A DNA stretch of 64,000 bases from SAR202 cluster bacterium bin87 (GCA_002238825.1 MPNC01000011.1:1-64000); one strand, 5' to 3'; counted from the stretch's first letter, positions 15,690 to 25,281 are shown. A program made the numbers and translations. Notes: generated by a model not told the origin, from the sequence alone.

Positions 15690-17141
15690 TCACTCTATGG
15701 CGTGCAGCATGCCGTCGTCGGTCCTGACGTAGAGCCGTTCGCCGGCGAATACCGGGGATATCTGGATGGGGGCTCCCAACGGGAGACTCCAGACCAACTC
15801 ACCGTTGGAGCGGCGCAGCGCGTAGAGGCTGCCCGCGTCGGTACCGAAGTAGACGCGGTCTCCTGCCACCACCGGAGACCCGAAAATTGCGCCGTCGGCC
15901 TCGAATCGCCACGCCTCCGTGCCGGAGATCGCGTCGGCCGCGTAGAAGCCGCCGTTAAAACTACCCGCATAAAGCGAGTCGGCGGTCACCGATGGCGTTG
16001 ATACCAGGCCCGTCGTAGACCACTGCCCCGTGGCGCGATCGAAGGCGAAATTGGGATCAAACAGCCACATCCTTCCCTTGTGTGCCGGCGGCTTCGGCAC
16101 GCCCGGCAGCTTCCAGTCCCAGAACTGCTTCCAGACCAGCTTGAACTGGTATTCACCGGCGATCTCCCGGGCGTCGGCATCCACCGCGTGCACCTGCCCG
16201 CCGGACGGGAAGTATGCCATCCCGTTGGCGATAGCCGGGGACGCCTTGGTGTTCCCTTCGGTGCGGAAGCGCAACTTGCTTTGCCCGGTCCTGGCATCGA
16301 ACACGTACAGGTTGCCGAGGTTGTCCGCGGCATACACGTGACCGTCGCTGACGGCCGGCGCCGCACGGACCTCACCCACGATGTCCTCCCGCCACAACAC
16401 CTCTCCGCTGGCCGCGTCCAGGGCGTTGAGCGCATTGTCACCCGATCCCACGTAGACGATACCGTCGGCCACGATTGGCGACGAGGCGATGGGCCCTCCG
16501 GTTTTGACCGTCCAGCGGAACTGCTGGGTGTTTCTGTCAACGGCGATCATCCGATGGTCGGTCAGGCCAACGTAGAGCAGGTCGCCGGCCAGGGCGATCG
16601 AATGGTCCAGCGGGCTGGGGACGGTGATTTCCCAGATCTGTTCACCGGTCGATGCGTCCAGGGCGCTGATCTTGAAAAACCCGCCTACGTAAAGCACGCC
16701 TTCGTGCACGATGGGCGCGGCTCGGGTCGGAGCGCCCAGATCGTGGGACCAGACCACCCTTCCCGCCGGCTGGGTGGCCACGGTGGGGATGTGACGAGTG
16801 AGCTGGAGGTCCCGCCCGACCATTGACCATTGGTCCGGCAGGGAAGCCGAGCTGAGCATGGTGCTGGGCGAGTTGAATAGCAGCTTGATCGGGTTCGGGA
16901 AGAAGGGATAGTACAGCCACGCCAGGAAGAACAGGATGACCACTACCACCCCGGTGCGGATCAAGCGCCGCCTGGTGAACCATCGACGTCCACGGGGGTC
17001 ATGCCGCGCCCATTCGGGGATGTTGGTGACCCGAAGGTCGCACTCCCCGCAGGGTTGTCCGAATTCCTGGCCTTCGGCACCGCACGAGCCGCAGACCGCG
17101 GCGCTGTTTGACCCGGCATCGGGTCGGGTGGCTTCGTTCAT
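15690..17141 (-). CDS. Membrane-anchored PQQ-type beta-propeller with N-terminal zinc ribbon
   Basis: 483 residues. Cys17-x2-Cys20 and Cys31-x2-Cys34 form a probable cytoplasmic zinc ribbon (CGSCGAE...CGECD). A single transmembrane helix spans about 61-80, so the rest is extracytoplasmic. From residue 95 there are repeated WD-like blades with the PQQ/BamB signature (AL-DA-TGE-W: SALDASTGEQIWE, NALDAASGEVLWRED, YAADAISGTEAWRFE, YALRRSNGELVWSL), about seven to eight blades. It may act as a sensor or scaffold protein or as an outer-surface binding protein; no catalytic residues are apparent. It lies downstream of the ABC permeases on the same strand with a 186-bp gap. Confidence 0.85.
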   Translation of the reverse strand: MNEATRPDAGSNSAAVCGSCGAEGQEFGQPCGECDLRVTNIPEWARHDPRGRRWFTRRRLIRTGVVVVILFFLAWLYYPFFPNPIKLLFNSPSTMLSSASLPDQWSMVGRDLQLTRHIPTVATQPAGRVVWSHDLGAPTRAAPIVHEGVLYVGGFFKISALDASTGEQIWEITVPSPLDHSIALAGDLLYVGLTDHRMIAVDRNTQQFRWTVKTGGPIASSPIVADGIVYVGSGDNALNALDAASGEVLWREDIVGEVRAAPAVSDGHVYAADNLGNLYVFDARTGQSKLRFRTEGNTKASPAIANGMAYFPSGGQVHAVDADAREIAGEYQFKLVWKQFWDWKLPGVPKPPAHKGRMWLFDPNFAFDRATGQWSTTGLVSTPSVTADSLYAGSFNGGFYAADAISGTEAWRFEADGAIFGSPVVAGDRVYFGTDAGSLYALRRSNGELVWSLPLGAPIQISPVFAGERLYVRTDDGMLHAIE

Positions 17142-17327
17142 CGGGGACAGATTAGCGCGTCAAAGGGCTTCGCGGCAACAGTGTCGTTTCCCACCCGGTT
17201 GTCGGCCCGGCCGGTGCGGTGGAGTGCAAGGCAAGCGACGGCGCGGATGCGCATACCGCACCCGCGCCGGTCGATGGTCTGGCTGCCTCGATAGATTGTG
17301 GGCTCACTGATGACTGCGCCGCAACGG

Positions 17328-18206
17328 CTACAGGTTCCGCTGCTTGGGGTCCAACTTGTCGCGCAGCCAGTCTCCCAGCAGGTTCATGGACAGGACCGTG
17401 AGCAGGATGGCCAGCCCGGGGAAGAAGGACAGCCACCAGGCGTCGGTCACGAACGACCGTCCGTCGGCCACCATCACGCCCCATGCCGGTGTGGGCCGGG
17501 AGATGCCGGCTCCCAGGAAGCTGAGGGTCGCTTCCAGCACGATGACGAAACCCACCTGGAGCGTGGCCAACACCACTATGGTGTTCACGATGTTCGGGAA
17601 GATGTACCGGAGCATGATCCGCCCATTGGACGCTCCGGACACCCGGGCCCGGGAGATGTAGTCCTGCGCCCGTATGGTCAGCGCTTCGCCGCGAACCAGC
17701 CGGGCATAACGCGACCATTGGCTCAACACCAGCACCGCGATCAGTATCTTCATGCTGGGTCCCGCCATCGCGGCGACCACGATTGCCACCACGATGATGG
17801 GTAGGGACAGCGAGATATCCACGAGGCGCATCATGAGGTTGTCCGCCCAGCCGCCGTAGAAAGCGGACACAATGCCGAAAGTGGTGCCGATTATTCCTGA
17901 TATCAGTATCGCCACGCTGGCCACCAACATCGACACGCGGGCTCCATGCATGACCCGACTGAGCACGTCCCGCCCGATGTCATCCGTGCCGAACCAGTGC
18001 TGCGCCGAGGGTTCAGCGAAGCGATTCTTCATGTCGCCTTTCAGTGGGTCGTACGGAGCAATCCAATTGGCGCCGAGGGCAGGGATGAGCAGGACTATCA
18101 CCAGGACAGCCACTGGAAGGATCGGGTAGCGGAACGCTTCCCTCGCGTAACGGCCGATTCGTGATGGCGGACGGGGGCTGCTGAGTTCCGGCAGTGCTAT
18201 GGCCAT
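17328..18206 (-). CDS. Peptide/opine-type ABC transporter permease (DppC-like)
   Basis: 292 residues with six membrane helices. A cytoplasmic N-terminus is followed by helix 1 (ILPVAVLVIVLLIPALGANW) and the loop GTDDIGRDVLSRVMHGAR, diagnostic of DppC/OppC proteins. The EAA loop contains GASNGRIMLRYIFPN. It forms the inner-membrane channel with the DppB-like partner encoded just upstream (30-bp gap). No ATPase genes are present in the cluster, so the transporter must borrow ATPases encoded elsewhere. Confidence 0.92.
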   Translation of the reverse strand: MAIALPELSSPRPPSRIGRYAREAFRYPILPVAVLVIVLLIPALGANWIAPYDPLKGDMKNRFAEPSAQHWFGTDDIGRDVLSRVMHGARVSMLVASVAILISGIIGTTFGIVSAFYGGWADNLMMRLVDISLSLPIIVVAIVVAAMAGPSMKILIAVLVLSQWSRYARLVRGEALTIRAQDYISRARVSGASNGRIMLRYIFPNIVNTIVVLATLQVGFVIVLEATLSFLGAGISRPTPAWGVMVADGRSFVTDAWWLSFFPGLAILLTVLSMNLLGDWLRDKLDPKQRNL

Positions 18207-18236
18207 AGCTGTTGTCCTCGCTTAGACCGGGTGGCG

Positions 18237-19157
18237 TCAGTTGTACCGTATGCGTGGGTCGAGGTAGGCATAGGCTATGTCCACCAACAGATTTGCGGTG
18301 ATGTAGATGGTGGTGAAGGTGAGCATTATGCCCTGCAACAGAGCGTAATCGCTGGACCGCGCCGCGTTGAACAGCAGGAACCCCAAACCGGGCCACTGGA
18401 AGACCGTTTCAATGGAAACGGAGCCCACCATCAGCGATCCCAACGTGATCGCGAAGTAGGTCAGGGGGGCGATGGCCGCGTTCCGCAAGCAGTGCTTCCA
18501 GATGATCTTGCGCTCGGGAAGACCCTTGATGCGGGCCAGCTTCACGTACTCGCTGTCCAGCACGTCCAGCATGGACGAACGGACCAGCCGAAGCATGGCG
18601 GCCACCTGGAACCATCCGATGGCGACGGCCGGCAGGATCAGGTGCTTGATGCCGCCCTTGCCTGACGTTGGGAACCAGTCCAACTGCACTGCAAAGATCC
18701 ACATGAGGACGATGCCCAGCCAGAACACGGGCAGAGATTGGCCCAGCAGGGCCACCACCTTGCCCGTCCAGTCGAAGACGGTGTCACGGTAGGTTGCCGT
18801 GAGGACGCCGATGGGCAAACCGATGGCCACGGCCACCAGGATGCCGGCTCCGGCAAGCTGGATCGTGGCCATGAAACGGTCCGCGATGAGTTGGGACACG
18901 GTGAACCTGGGGTACTTGAACGAGTGGCCGAAGTCTCCCCGGACGGCGTTACCAACGTAGGTGAAATACTGGACGTGCAACGGTTCGTTGATGCCCCAGA
19001 ATTCCTCCAGGTCGGCCCTGACCTCGGCATCGGCATCGTCAGGCAATATGGCATCCAGGGGATTGCCGCCGGCGTGCCCCAGGGCGAAGGCAATCACGCT
19101 CACCACCACCAGGACCAGGATCGCCTGGAGGAGGCGCATAATGATGTACCGTTGCAT
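18237..19157 (-). CDS. Peptide/opine-type ABC transporter permease (DppB-like)
   Basis: 306 residues, starting MQRYIIMRLLQAILVLVVVS as typical DppB proteins do. It contains the large periplasmic loop with GDFGHSFKYPRFTVSQLIADR, six helices, an EAA-type loop (RIKGLPERKIIWKHCLRNA) and the C-terminal DPRIRY motif. It pairs with the DppC-like protein at 17328. It is transcribed after the binding-protein gene, with a 113-bp gap that contains a strong hairpin. Confidence 0.93.
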   Translation of the reverse strand: MQRYIIMRLLQAILVLVVVSVIAFALGHAGGNPLDAILPDDADAEVRADLEEFWGINEPLHVQYFTYVGNAVRGDFGHSFKYPRFTVSQLIADRFMATIQLAGAGILVAVAIGLPIGVLTATYRDTVFDWTGKVVALLGQSLPVFWLGIVLMWIFAVQLDWFPTSGKGGIKHLILPAVAIGWFQVAAMLRLVRSSMLDVLDSEYVKLARIKGLPERKIIWKHCLRNAAIAPLTYFAITLGSLMVGSVSIETVFQWPGLGFLLFNAARSSDYALLQGIMLTFTTIYITANLLVDIAYAYLDPRIRYN

Positions 19158-19199
19158 CCTTAACTCCTAGCCGAGTTCACGCGGGTGGGATTGGCAGTG

Positions 19200-19237
19200 C
19201 GCATCGCGATTGTTGGTTGCCCAGCAATCGCGATGCG
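19200..19237 (-). terminator. 13-bp perfect hairpin between binding protein and permease genes
   Basis: CGCATCGCGATTG and CAATCGCGATGCG form a perfect 13-bp stem with a 12-nt loop and no T tract. Placed after the lipoprotein gene in an ABC operon, it fits the usual arrangement where a 3' hairpin stabilises the upstream mRNA so that binding protein outnumbers permease. Confidence 0.65.
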
Positions 19238-19270
19238 TTGAGACCGGACTATGTAGCGGTTGGGCGAGGA

Positions 19271-21079
19271 TCAGCAGGGGGGAGCTTCGATCAACTCGTT
19301 GCTGCCCAGGTCACCGCCCTCCCAACCTGGGAAGGGCCAGGCGCAGATGATCTTCGGGTCCACGATGGTCTCGATGGGCACCCAGAACAGTGGTATCCAC
19401 TCGTGCTGGTAGAACTTGATGTCCCCGATCTGGGCCAGGACCTTTTCGCGCGGCACCGGGTCCACGGTGACCTGCAACTGGTGGTACAGGTCCTGCAGTT
19501 CGGCGGTCTCGTACATAAAGACCGTGCCGCCATCTTCCTTGGGGGTGTTGAACAGCATGATCTGGGCTTCCACGGCCTTGAAGGAAGGTGTGGTCGCCAG
19601 CGCTGTTTCGTGGTTCTCCTTGTTTCTGCGGCGGGCAACGACGGCTGCGCGGTCTTCGTCGCGGAGTTCCAATTCCACTCCGATCTCCGCCCAGGCCAGC
19701 TGCATGAACTGGGCAATCTGGGGAAGCTCAGGCGCGCCGGGGAAGGGGTACATCGGAACCGTGATCTTGAACCCCTCGGGGTAGCCGGCTTCGATCAGGA
19801 GCTGCTTGGAGGCCTCGAGGTCGAAGCCGTACTCCTCTTCCCAGTCCTCGTCCCACTTGGGGTTCCAGAAGGTGAGGGTGGGATGGAAGGCGTGGACCTT
19901 GGAGTCCCACACGCGGCCCTTGTACAGCTCTGACTTGAAGGTCTCGCGGTCCACGGCCTTGTTGAGGGCTTTGCGTACCTTGATTCCGATCTCACCCGGA
20001 GCGGTTACCGGGAAATCGGGGTCATAGTTCTCGGCATCACCGTAGAACATGCCGCCGAACCGGAAAGCCGTCTGCTGGGCCGGGCCGTTGCTCGGGATGA
20101 TCTTGAAACCTTCCTCGGTCAGTTTGTCGCCCAGGTCGCGGTTGACTTCCGTCATGTGCGTCTCGCCGGCGCGGAACTGCGCCAAGCGGGTGGACTCTTC
20201 CAGCACCCAGGTGTTCCGCATTTCGGGGTACACCGGGTCATGACGCCAGTGTCCGTCCGGGAAGGCGAGGGAGTAGTCCACATGGACTTCCTCTTCCCGA
20301 CCGTCATACTGGTAGGGACCGGTGCCGGCCAGGCGCTCGTAATACTCGGTGGTGCAGCCTTCGCTGGCAACGTTCTCAGCAACGTCGAACCCGCCGGCCG
20401 CGTCACACTGGGCCTTGCTGTAGATCATGTTCCCTGCGGATTCAGCAGCGTAGAACAGGTACTCGGCAGAGGGCTTCTTCATGTGGACCCGGATGTTGTA
20501 GGGATCCAGGATTTCCACAGATTCGTAGTTGCAGATTCCGCCACGGTAGCTGGCGCGGGAGCCTTTCTGGCAGGTGAGCTGGAAGCTATGCGCCACGTCA
20601 TCAGCGGTGAACTCGCCAACGTCCCGGTGGAACTGAACGCCCTGCTCCAGCTCGAAGGTCCAAACATCGCCGGTGGCGTTCATCTCCCAGCTCTTCGCCA
20701 GCATGGGCTGCCAGGTGCTGTCATAGGGGTCCAACTGCACCAGGTACTCCATGAACGGGCTGTGCTGGTACACGAAGTCAACACCGCCCAACCACGGCAC
20801 TACAGTGTCGTCGATAGGCGTGATAAGGCCCAGGATGACCTTCTGGACGGGCAACTGGTCCTCTTCCACGACATTGGCGGCGGGCTGGTCCTGGGACGCG
20901 GGCATTGCGGTGGGCTGCGCCGCGGCGGCCGGGGCGCCCCCGGATGCCGGCTGGGCTGCAGCGGGCTGAGCGGTTTCAGCCGGCGCTTCGGCGCCTCCGC
21001 ATGCTGCGACGAATGTCAGGAGCAGCAGCGCTGGTAAAAGCATCAACGCCGATTTGATCTTGATTCCGTTGCGGTTCAT
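19271..21079 (-). CDS. ABC transporter substrate-binding lipoprotein (SBP_bac_5)
   Basis: 602 residues. The lipoprotein signal peptide ends in LTFVAAC with Cys27, followed by a low-complexity Ala/Pro/Gln linker (30-72) that tethers the protein to the membrane. The mature domain is of the DppA/OppA type: WTFELEQGVQFHRDVGEFTADDV, then YNIRVHMKKPSAEYLF, and GIKVRKALNKAVDRETF near the hinge. Substrates of this family include peptides, opines, nickel chelates and sugars; the ligand cannot be told here. It heads the operon followed by two permeases. A candidate promoter lies 300 bp upstream, leaving a long leader. Confidence 0.93.
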   Translation of the reverse strand: MNRNGIKIKSALMLLPALLLLTFVAACGGAEAPAETAQPAAAQPASGGAPAAAAQPTAMPASQDQPAANVVEEDQLPVQKVILGLITPIDDTVVPWLGGVDFVYQHSPFMEYLVQLDPYDSTWQPMLAKSWEMNATGDVWTFELEQGVQFHRDVGEFTADDVAHSFQLTCQKGSRASYRGGICNYESVEILDPYNIRVHMKKPSAEYLFYAAESAGNMIYSKAQCDAAGGFDVAENVASEGCTTEYYERLAGTGPYQYDGREEEVHVDYSLAFPDGHWRHDPVYPEMRNTWVLEESTRLAQFRAGETHMTEVNRDLGDKLTEEGFKIIPSNGPAQQTAFRFGGMFYGDAENYDPDFPVTAPGEIGIKVRKALNKAVDRETFKSELYKGRVWDSKVHAFHPTLTFWNPKWDEDWEEEYGFDLEASKQLLIEAGYPEGFKITVPMYPFPGAPELPQIAQFMQLAWAEIGVELELRDEDRAAVVARRRNKENHETALATTPSFKAVEAQIMLFNTPKEDGGTVFMYETAELQDLYHQLQVTVDPVPREKVLAQIGDIKFYQHEWIPLFWVPIETIVDPKIICAWPFPGWEGGDLGSNELIEAPPC

Positions 21080-21507
21080 TACCAGACCTCCAGGCTGTGA
21101 TTGTCACGTCCACGAACGTCCGCTGGGACGCTTGCCATCCGTGGTTTTCTGAGCCGGAAGTCGACGATCGACTGGGCTCATTTATCTGGTTGCGAATTCA
21201 GTTTGCGATTCTGAAATACCCGTCAGGGCTCGTCGCGTAATACACGGAATCGCATAACTTTTTCGTTTGACTAGGCAGGGATCCGTTAGAGACTTTACGA
21301 AATCCGAACATATCTATGCGATTGATCTTCGGGTGACGTAACGTGTTGTGATCAATCCGCAGGCATTCGTAAAGTAGGCGGAATGTATACCAGCTACATT
21401 GCTATGTCAATAGCGGACACATGCGCACACTTGGTACACCGCGCTGCGCTGCTTCTCGACGCGTGTGACCCCTGATGCGACGGAAACCACCGGAGAAAGG
21501 ACCCGGC
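21080..21507. other. AT-rich intergenic region
   Basis: 428 bp between two minus-strand genes. Apart from the candidate promoter at 21382-21410, it holds no gene. The imperfect pair TTTACGAAATCCG and CATTCGTAAAG is visible at about 21294 and 21364, which might be an operator. I do not recognise a riboswitch in the 300-nt leader. Confidence 0.45.
21382..21410 (-). promoter_or_regulatory. Candidate sigma-70 promoter for the ABC operon
   Basis: On the minus strand TTGACA (21410-21405) is followed after 17 bp by TACATT (21387-21382), with an overlapping TATACA. It sits in an AT-rich patch within an otherwise GC-rich region. Transcription would start about 295 bp before the binding-protein start codon. 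Confidence 0.4.
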
Positions 21508-24500
21508 CTACGGAGCCTCGATTACGGTTAACGATTGATTGGCCGGCACATCGTGGAGCGTCTGGACGATCCCGCTGGGCCAACGGACCTGAACGGTGTC
21601 GGCCCGGGTTGCCCCGCCGAGTCCGAAATGCGCCGGCAGCATGCTCTGGCTCTTGTTGCTGGAGCCGGCCGTGATTTCCCGGATTTGTGTGCGGCCATCG
21701 GCCAGCACGGTGATCCGGGCCCCGATGCCGTCCCGGTTGCTCACCGTTCCCACGGTTCGGATTTGGAGCCAGTTGGCGTCCCCAAGGCAACTGTTCTCGA
21801 ATAACCGGGCGCTCTGGGATTGATCGCCCGATAAACCCAGATTGGCCACGTAGAGGTCCAGGCAACCGTCGTTGTTGAAGTCGGCATAGGCAACGCCCCG
21901 GCCGACGCCCGGGTCGTCCGCGCCGCTGATGGACGATACGTCCTCGAAGGTTTCCTGCCCGGTGTTGCGCAGCAGCAGGTTGGGTTGCCGCCGGTGATTG
22001 GTCAACGCGTCGCTGTCCAGGTGACCGCTGGCTACGTAGAGATCCTCCCGGCCATCGTTGTTATAGTCGAAAAACACCGTGCCCCAGCTGACTCGTTGCC
22101 GCCTTTGGAACGCGCCCATTCCCACCTTGGCATCAGCGGCCATCTCCGTGAAGGTGAGCCCGTCGCCGTTGTTTTTGAGCAGAACGTTGTCTTCGATGTT
22201 GGTGACGTAGAGGTCAAAGTGCCCGTCGAGATCGTAGTCACCCACCGCGAGACCCATCCCAAACATCGCGACGTCGGCCCGGGAATCGCGGGAAATATCT
22301 TCAAATTGCCAGATTCCGTCGGCTGCGGAACCATCGTTGCGCCACAGGACGTTGGGCTGGGCGTCGTGCCCGAAGTCGTTCACCACGTACAGGTCGGGGT
22401 CGCCGTCGTTGTCGAAGTCGAGCCAGCCCGGCTGGAACCCGGCGCCCCACAGGTTGCCGTACTCTCCGGGGATTTTGCCTGGAGATCCGGTGTCGCCGAG
22501 CAGGTGCGAGACCTCCGTGAAGGTGCCGTCGCCGTTGTTGTGGAAAAGGCCCAGCGGTCGCACGGCAAGGTAAAAGGCCCGGAGATCCAGTGCTTCCATG
22601 TCCGATTCTTCCAGGTGCCGTACGACAACGAAGTCCAGATGGCCGTCCCGGTCATAGTCGCCCCAGGCGCAGCCCATGGACCGGTAGCTCGGATCGGGGT
22701 CGCCCAATCCGGCGCCGTCGGTCACGTCATCGAAGGTTCCCGATCCGTTGTTGCGAAAGAGCTTGCTGGAGCCCCAGTTGGTTACATAGAGGTCCTGGTC
22801 GCCGTCGTTGTCGTAGTCGGCGGCGCACCCCCCGTTGGAGAGGCCCATCAACTCGTCGACCCCGGCCTCCTCGGCGACATTGGTGAACGCGCCGTTTCCG
22901 TCGTTCCGGTACAGCGCGTTGGCTCCGTCGATCTGGTCCGGCGATTCGCTCCATGATGGTTTGGACGCGACATAGATGTCCTGCCGGCCGTCGTTGTTGA
23001 AATCAAAGACCACCACGCCAGCGCCCAACGGTATACGGTCCACCGGATCGCGGAAGTGCTGGAAAGCGACTCCGGCCTCCTGGGCGACGTCGGTGAAGAT
23101 CGGTTGGTGATAGCTGAACCCCCGGGGCAACGTTCCGGTACGGCCGTCAGGATCGGAGATTACAACGTCGACGACACCACCAGGATGCGGAGGCGCCGCA
23201 ACGGTCAACGTGTGGGAGTCCAGGAACTCGACGACCGGCACTTCAATCCCTCCGATGGTGACGCGGCTGCCGTCTTCCAGGCCGGCGCCGGACATGGTCA
23301 CCAGGCTGCCTCCGGAGGTGGCGGCAGCGGAAGGGTCCAGCGAGGCAATTTGCGGTCCCCCGGAGTTGGCCGGCGGTAACTCACCGGGCCCCCACGCCGG
23401 TCCACCGTCGGCGCCGGAACTCCGGGTGAGGGCGGTCTGGTGCGAGCCGTCGGCGTTCATCACCATGATCTCCGGAGCGCCGTACCGGTCGCTGGTGAAC
23501 GTGATCCGGGCGCCGTCTGGAGACCAGGAGGGCCAGTAATCGTTGAAGGCGTCCCCAGTGATCTGCACCGGGTTAGCGCCGTCGGCGTTCATGACGTACA
23601 CGGAGCGGCGGCCGGTCCGGCTGGAGGAAAATGCGATCCTGGAGCCGTCCGGCGACCAGGCGGGAAATTCGTCGGAGGTCGCGTTCCTGGTGAGCCGGAC
23701 CTGGTTGGAGCCGTGGGCGTCCATCACGTAGATTTCGAGGTTGCCGTCGCGGCGGGAGTTGAACAGGATGCGTTGCCCGTCGGGAGACCAGGCGGGAGAC
23801 GAGTCGTAACCCGGGTCGTTGGTCAGATTGACCGGGTTGGATCCGTCGGCGTCCATAACGTAGATCTCGCGGTTGCCGTCGCGCTCCGAGGAATAGGCGA
23901 TCCGGCTGCCATCGGGCGACCAGGTGGGGAGCGCGTTGTCCGGCCCATTGTCCTCGGTGAGGCGACGCGCTCGGGAGCCGTCGGCGTTCATCACGTATAT
24001 TTCGGGGCTGCCGTGACGGTCGGACACGAACGCGATCTTCTTGCCGTCGGGTGACCAGGCCGGCATGTCGTCGTACCCGGAGTTGTTGGTGAGCCGTTTC
24101 AGGTCGGAGCCGTCGGGCAGCATCGAGTAAATCTCAAAGTCGCCGCCCCGATCCGAACTGAAAACGATGCGGGAGTCGGAGGTATCCAGGAAGAAAGGAC
24201 CGACGAACAGCAGGCCCACGCCGCCGACCATGCTCAGGCTCCAGGTGCCGGCGGCAAAGGCGGCGACCGCCCTCTTGGGCATCACCCGCGCCAGTCCCCA
24301 GAGGGTGAAAGGGCCGGCCGCCGCCGCCCCGAACAGGAGCGCTGCCGCCGGGGCGGCCCCCATGCCCACCAGCATCAGGACGGCTACCAGCGGAATCTCA
24401 AACAGCAGCGGCACGTTGATGAGGATGCCCAGGGTGGCCGCGACCGCGATGCCCGACACATCATCGCCCAGGTAGGCGGCGACGGTCTCAGGGGTAATCC

Positions 24501-25281
24501 ACTGGATCACCAGGCCGCCGGCTATCCCCGCCAGGATCATGGCCGGCCCCAACCGCCACAGGTACCGCAGGCTGGATTTCAGCCAGTCCTTCATGCCCGT
24601 GCGGATGGTTTCCCGCCACGTGACAAGCTCCGGGAGCGGTCCTTCCGCACGACCGAACCTGAAGGCGTCGCTGAAACTGAGTTGCCGCCGCAGCAGGAGG
24701 GCTACCAGCGGCCCCAGCAACAGGACGCCGACCACGCTCACCGCGATGCGCGTGCTGGCGAGCATGGGCGTGAAAACCAGCGCGGCCATGACCAGCGCCG
24801 GCAGGTTCAACGTCGAGGAGCCCTGGGTGATGGCGATGGCGGTTTCCACCGGGGCCCCGCGGTTCCGGAAGGCGGAGGCTATGGGGACGATGCATGCGGA
24901 ACACAGGTTCATGGAGGAGCCGACGGCGAACCCGCGCAGGACCCCCTTGATGCCGCCGCCCGTAAGACCCGAACCCCCGCTTCTAGGAAACAGGAACACT
25001 TCCGTGATGCCGGCGGCGAGGAATGCGAAAATCATTCCCACCGTCACCAGCTTGAGGTAGCTGGTGGAGAAGTCCCACCACCGTTCGAAGAAGCCGGTCT
25101 CCGGTTCCCGGTTGATGCAAAACCCCTGGAAGCACTCGGCCTGTGGTGCGGTGACGCCCGCAAGGTCGGCCTCAACCGTGTCCAGCTTGGGGATCCGGTT
25201 GAAGGCCAGGAACAGAGCCAGAATAACGGCCAGCAGCACAATGCCGATGACCCGCTTCTTTTTCAGCGCCGTATCGAACAT
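21508..25281 (-). CDS. Permease-TolB propeller-IPT-VCBS-ASPIC fusion protein
   Basis: 1257 residues in one open frame. Residues 1-365 are a multi-helix permease of the ArsP_1/DUF318 type, with the core NLCSACIVPIASAFRNRGAP near 125-144 and a second internal-repeat half around 250-360. Residues 368-632 are six PD40/TolB repeats (pattern AWSPDGxxIAFxS, EIYVMNADG). Residues 643-723 form an IPT/TIG immunoglobulin-like domain. Residues 728-1165 contain seven FG-GAP/VCBS repeats with Ca-binding-like loops (DFNNDGRQDIYV, DYDNDGDQDLYV, DYDRDGHLDFVV, DFDNDGDPDLYV and others), expected to close a seven-bladed propeller. Residues 1166-1257 are an ASPIC/UnbV domain (GIGARITVLADG...VRWPSG). The N-terminal half sits in the membrane and the rest should be extracytoplasmic. 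I know the modules separately but not this combination. The function is unknown. Confidence 0.9.
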   Translation of the reverse strand: MFDTALKKKRVIGIVLLAVILALFLAFNRIPKLDTVEADLAGVTAPQAECFQGFCINREPETGFFERWWDFSTSYLKLVTVGMIFAFLAAGITEVFLFPRSGGSGLTGGGIKGVLRGFAVGSSMNLCSACIVPIASAFRNRGAPVETAIAITQGSSTLNLPALVMAALVFTPMLASTRIAVSVVGVLLLGPLVALLLRRQLSFSDAFRFGRAEGPLPELVTWRETIRTGMKDWLKSSLRYLWRLGPAMILAGIAGGLVIQWITPETVAAYLGDDVSGIAVAATLGILINVPLLFEIPLVAVLMLVGMGAAPAAALLFGAAAAGPFTLWGLARVMPKRAVAAFAAGTWSLSMVGGVGLLFVGPFFLDTSDSRIVFSSDRGGDFEIYSMLPDGSDLKRLTNNSGYDDMPAWSPDGKKIAFVSDRHGSPEIYVMNADGSRARRLTEDNGPDNALPTWSPDGSRIAYSSERDGNREIYVMDADGSNPVNLTNDPGYDSSPAWSPDGQRILFNSRRDGNLEIYVMDAHGSNQVRLTRNATSDEFPAWSPDGSRIAFSSSRTGRRSVYVMNADGANPVQITGDAFNDYWPSWSPDGARITFTSDRYGAPEIMVMNADGSHQTALTRSSGADGGPAWGPGELPPANSGGPQIASLDPSAAATSGGSLVTMSGAGLEDGSRVTIGGIEVPVVEFLDSHTLTVAAPPHPGGVVDVVISDPDGRTGTLPRGFSYHQPIFTDVAQEAGVAFQHFRDPVDRIPLGAGVVVFDFNNDGRQDIYVASKPSWSESPDQIDGANALYRNDGNGAFTNVAEEAGVDELMGLSNGGCAADYDNDGDQDLYVTNWGSSKLFRNNGSGTFDDVTDGAGLGDPDPSYRSMGCAWGDYDRDGHLDFVVVRHLEESDMEALDLRAFYLAVRPLGLFHNNGDGTFTEVSHLLGDTGSPGKIPGEYGNLWGAGFQPGWLDFDNDGDPDLYVVNDFGHDAQPNVLWRNDGSAADGIWQFEDISRDSRADVAMFGMGLAVGDYDLDGHFDLYVTNIEDNVLLKNNGDGLTFTEMAADAKVGMGAFQRRQRVSWGTVFFDYNNDGREDLYVASGHLDSDALTNHRRQPNLLLRNTGQETFEDVSSISGADDPGVGRGVAYADFNNDGCLDLYVANLGLSGDQSQSARLFENSCLGDANWLQIRTVGTVSNRDGIGARITVLADGRTQIREITAGSSNKSQSMLPAHFGLGGATRADTVQVRWPSGIVQTLHDVPANQSLTVIEAP

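Noticed and set aside
20156-21037. Long plus-strand frame opposite the binding-protein gene
   Set aside because: The opposite strand encodes an unmistakable lipoprotein signal and SBP domain; the plus frame has no motif.
21985-22956. Val/Gly-rich plus-strand frame opposite the VCBS repeats
   Set aside because: Its periodicity reflects the DNA of the FG-GAP repeats read backwards.
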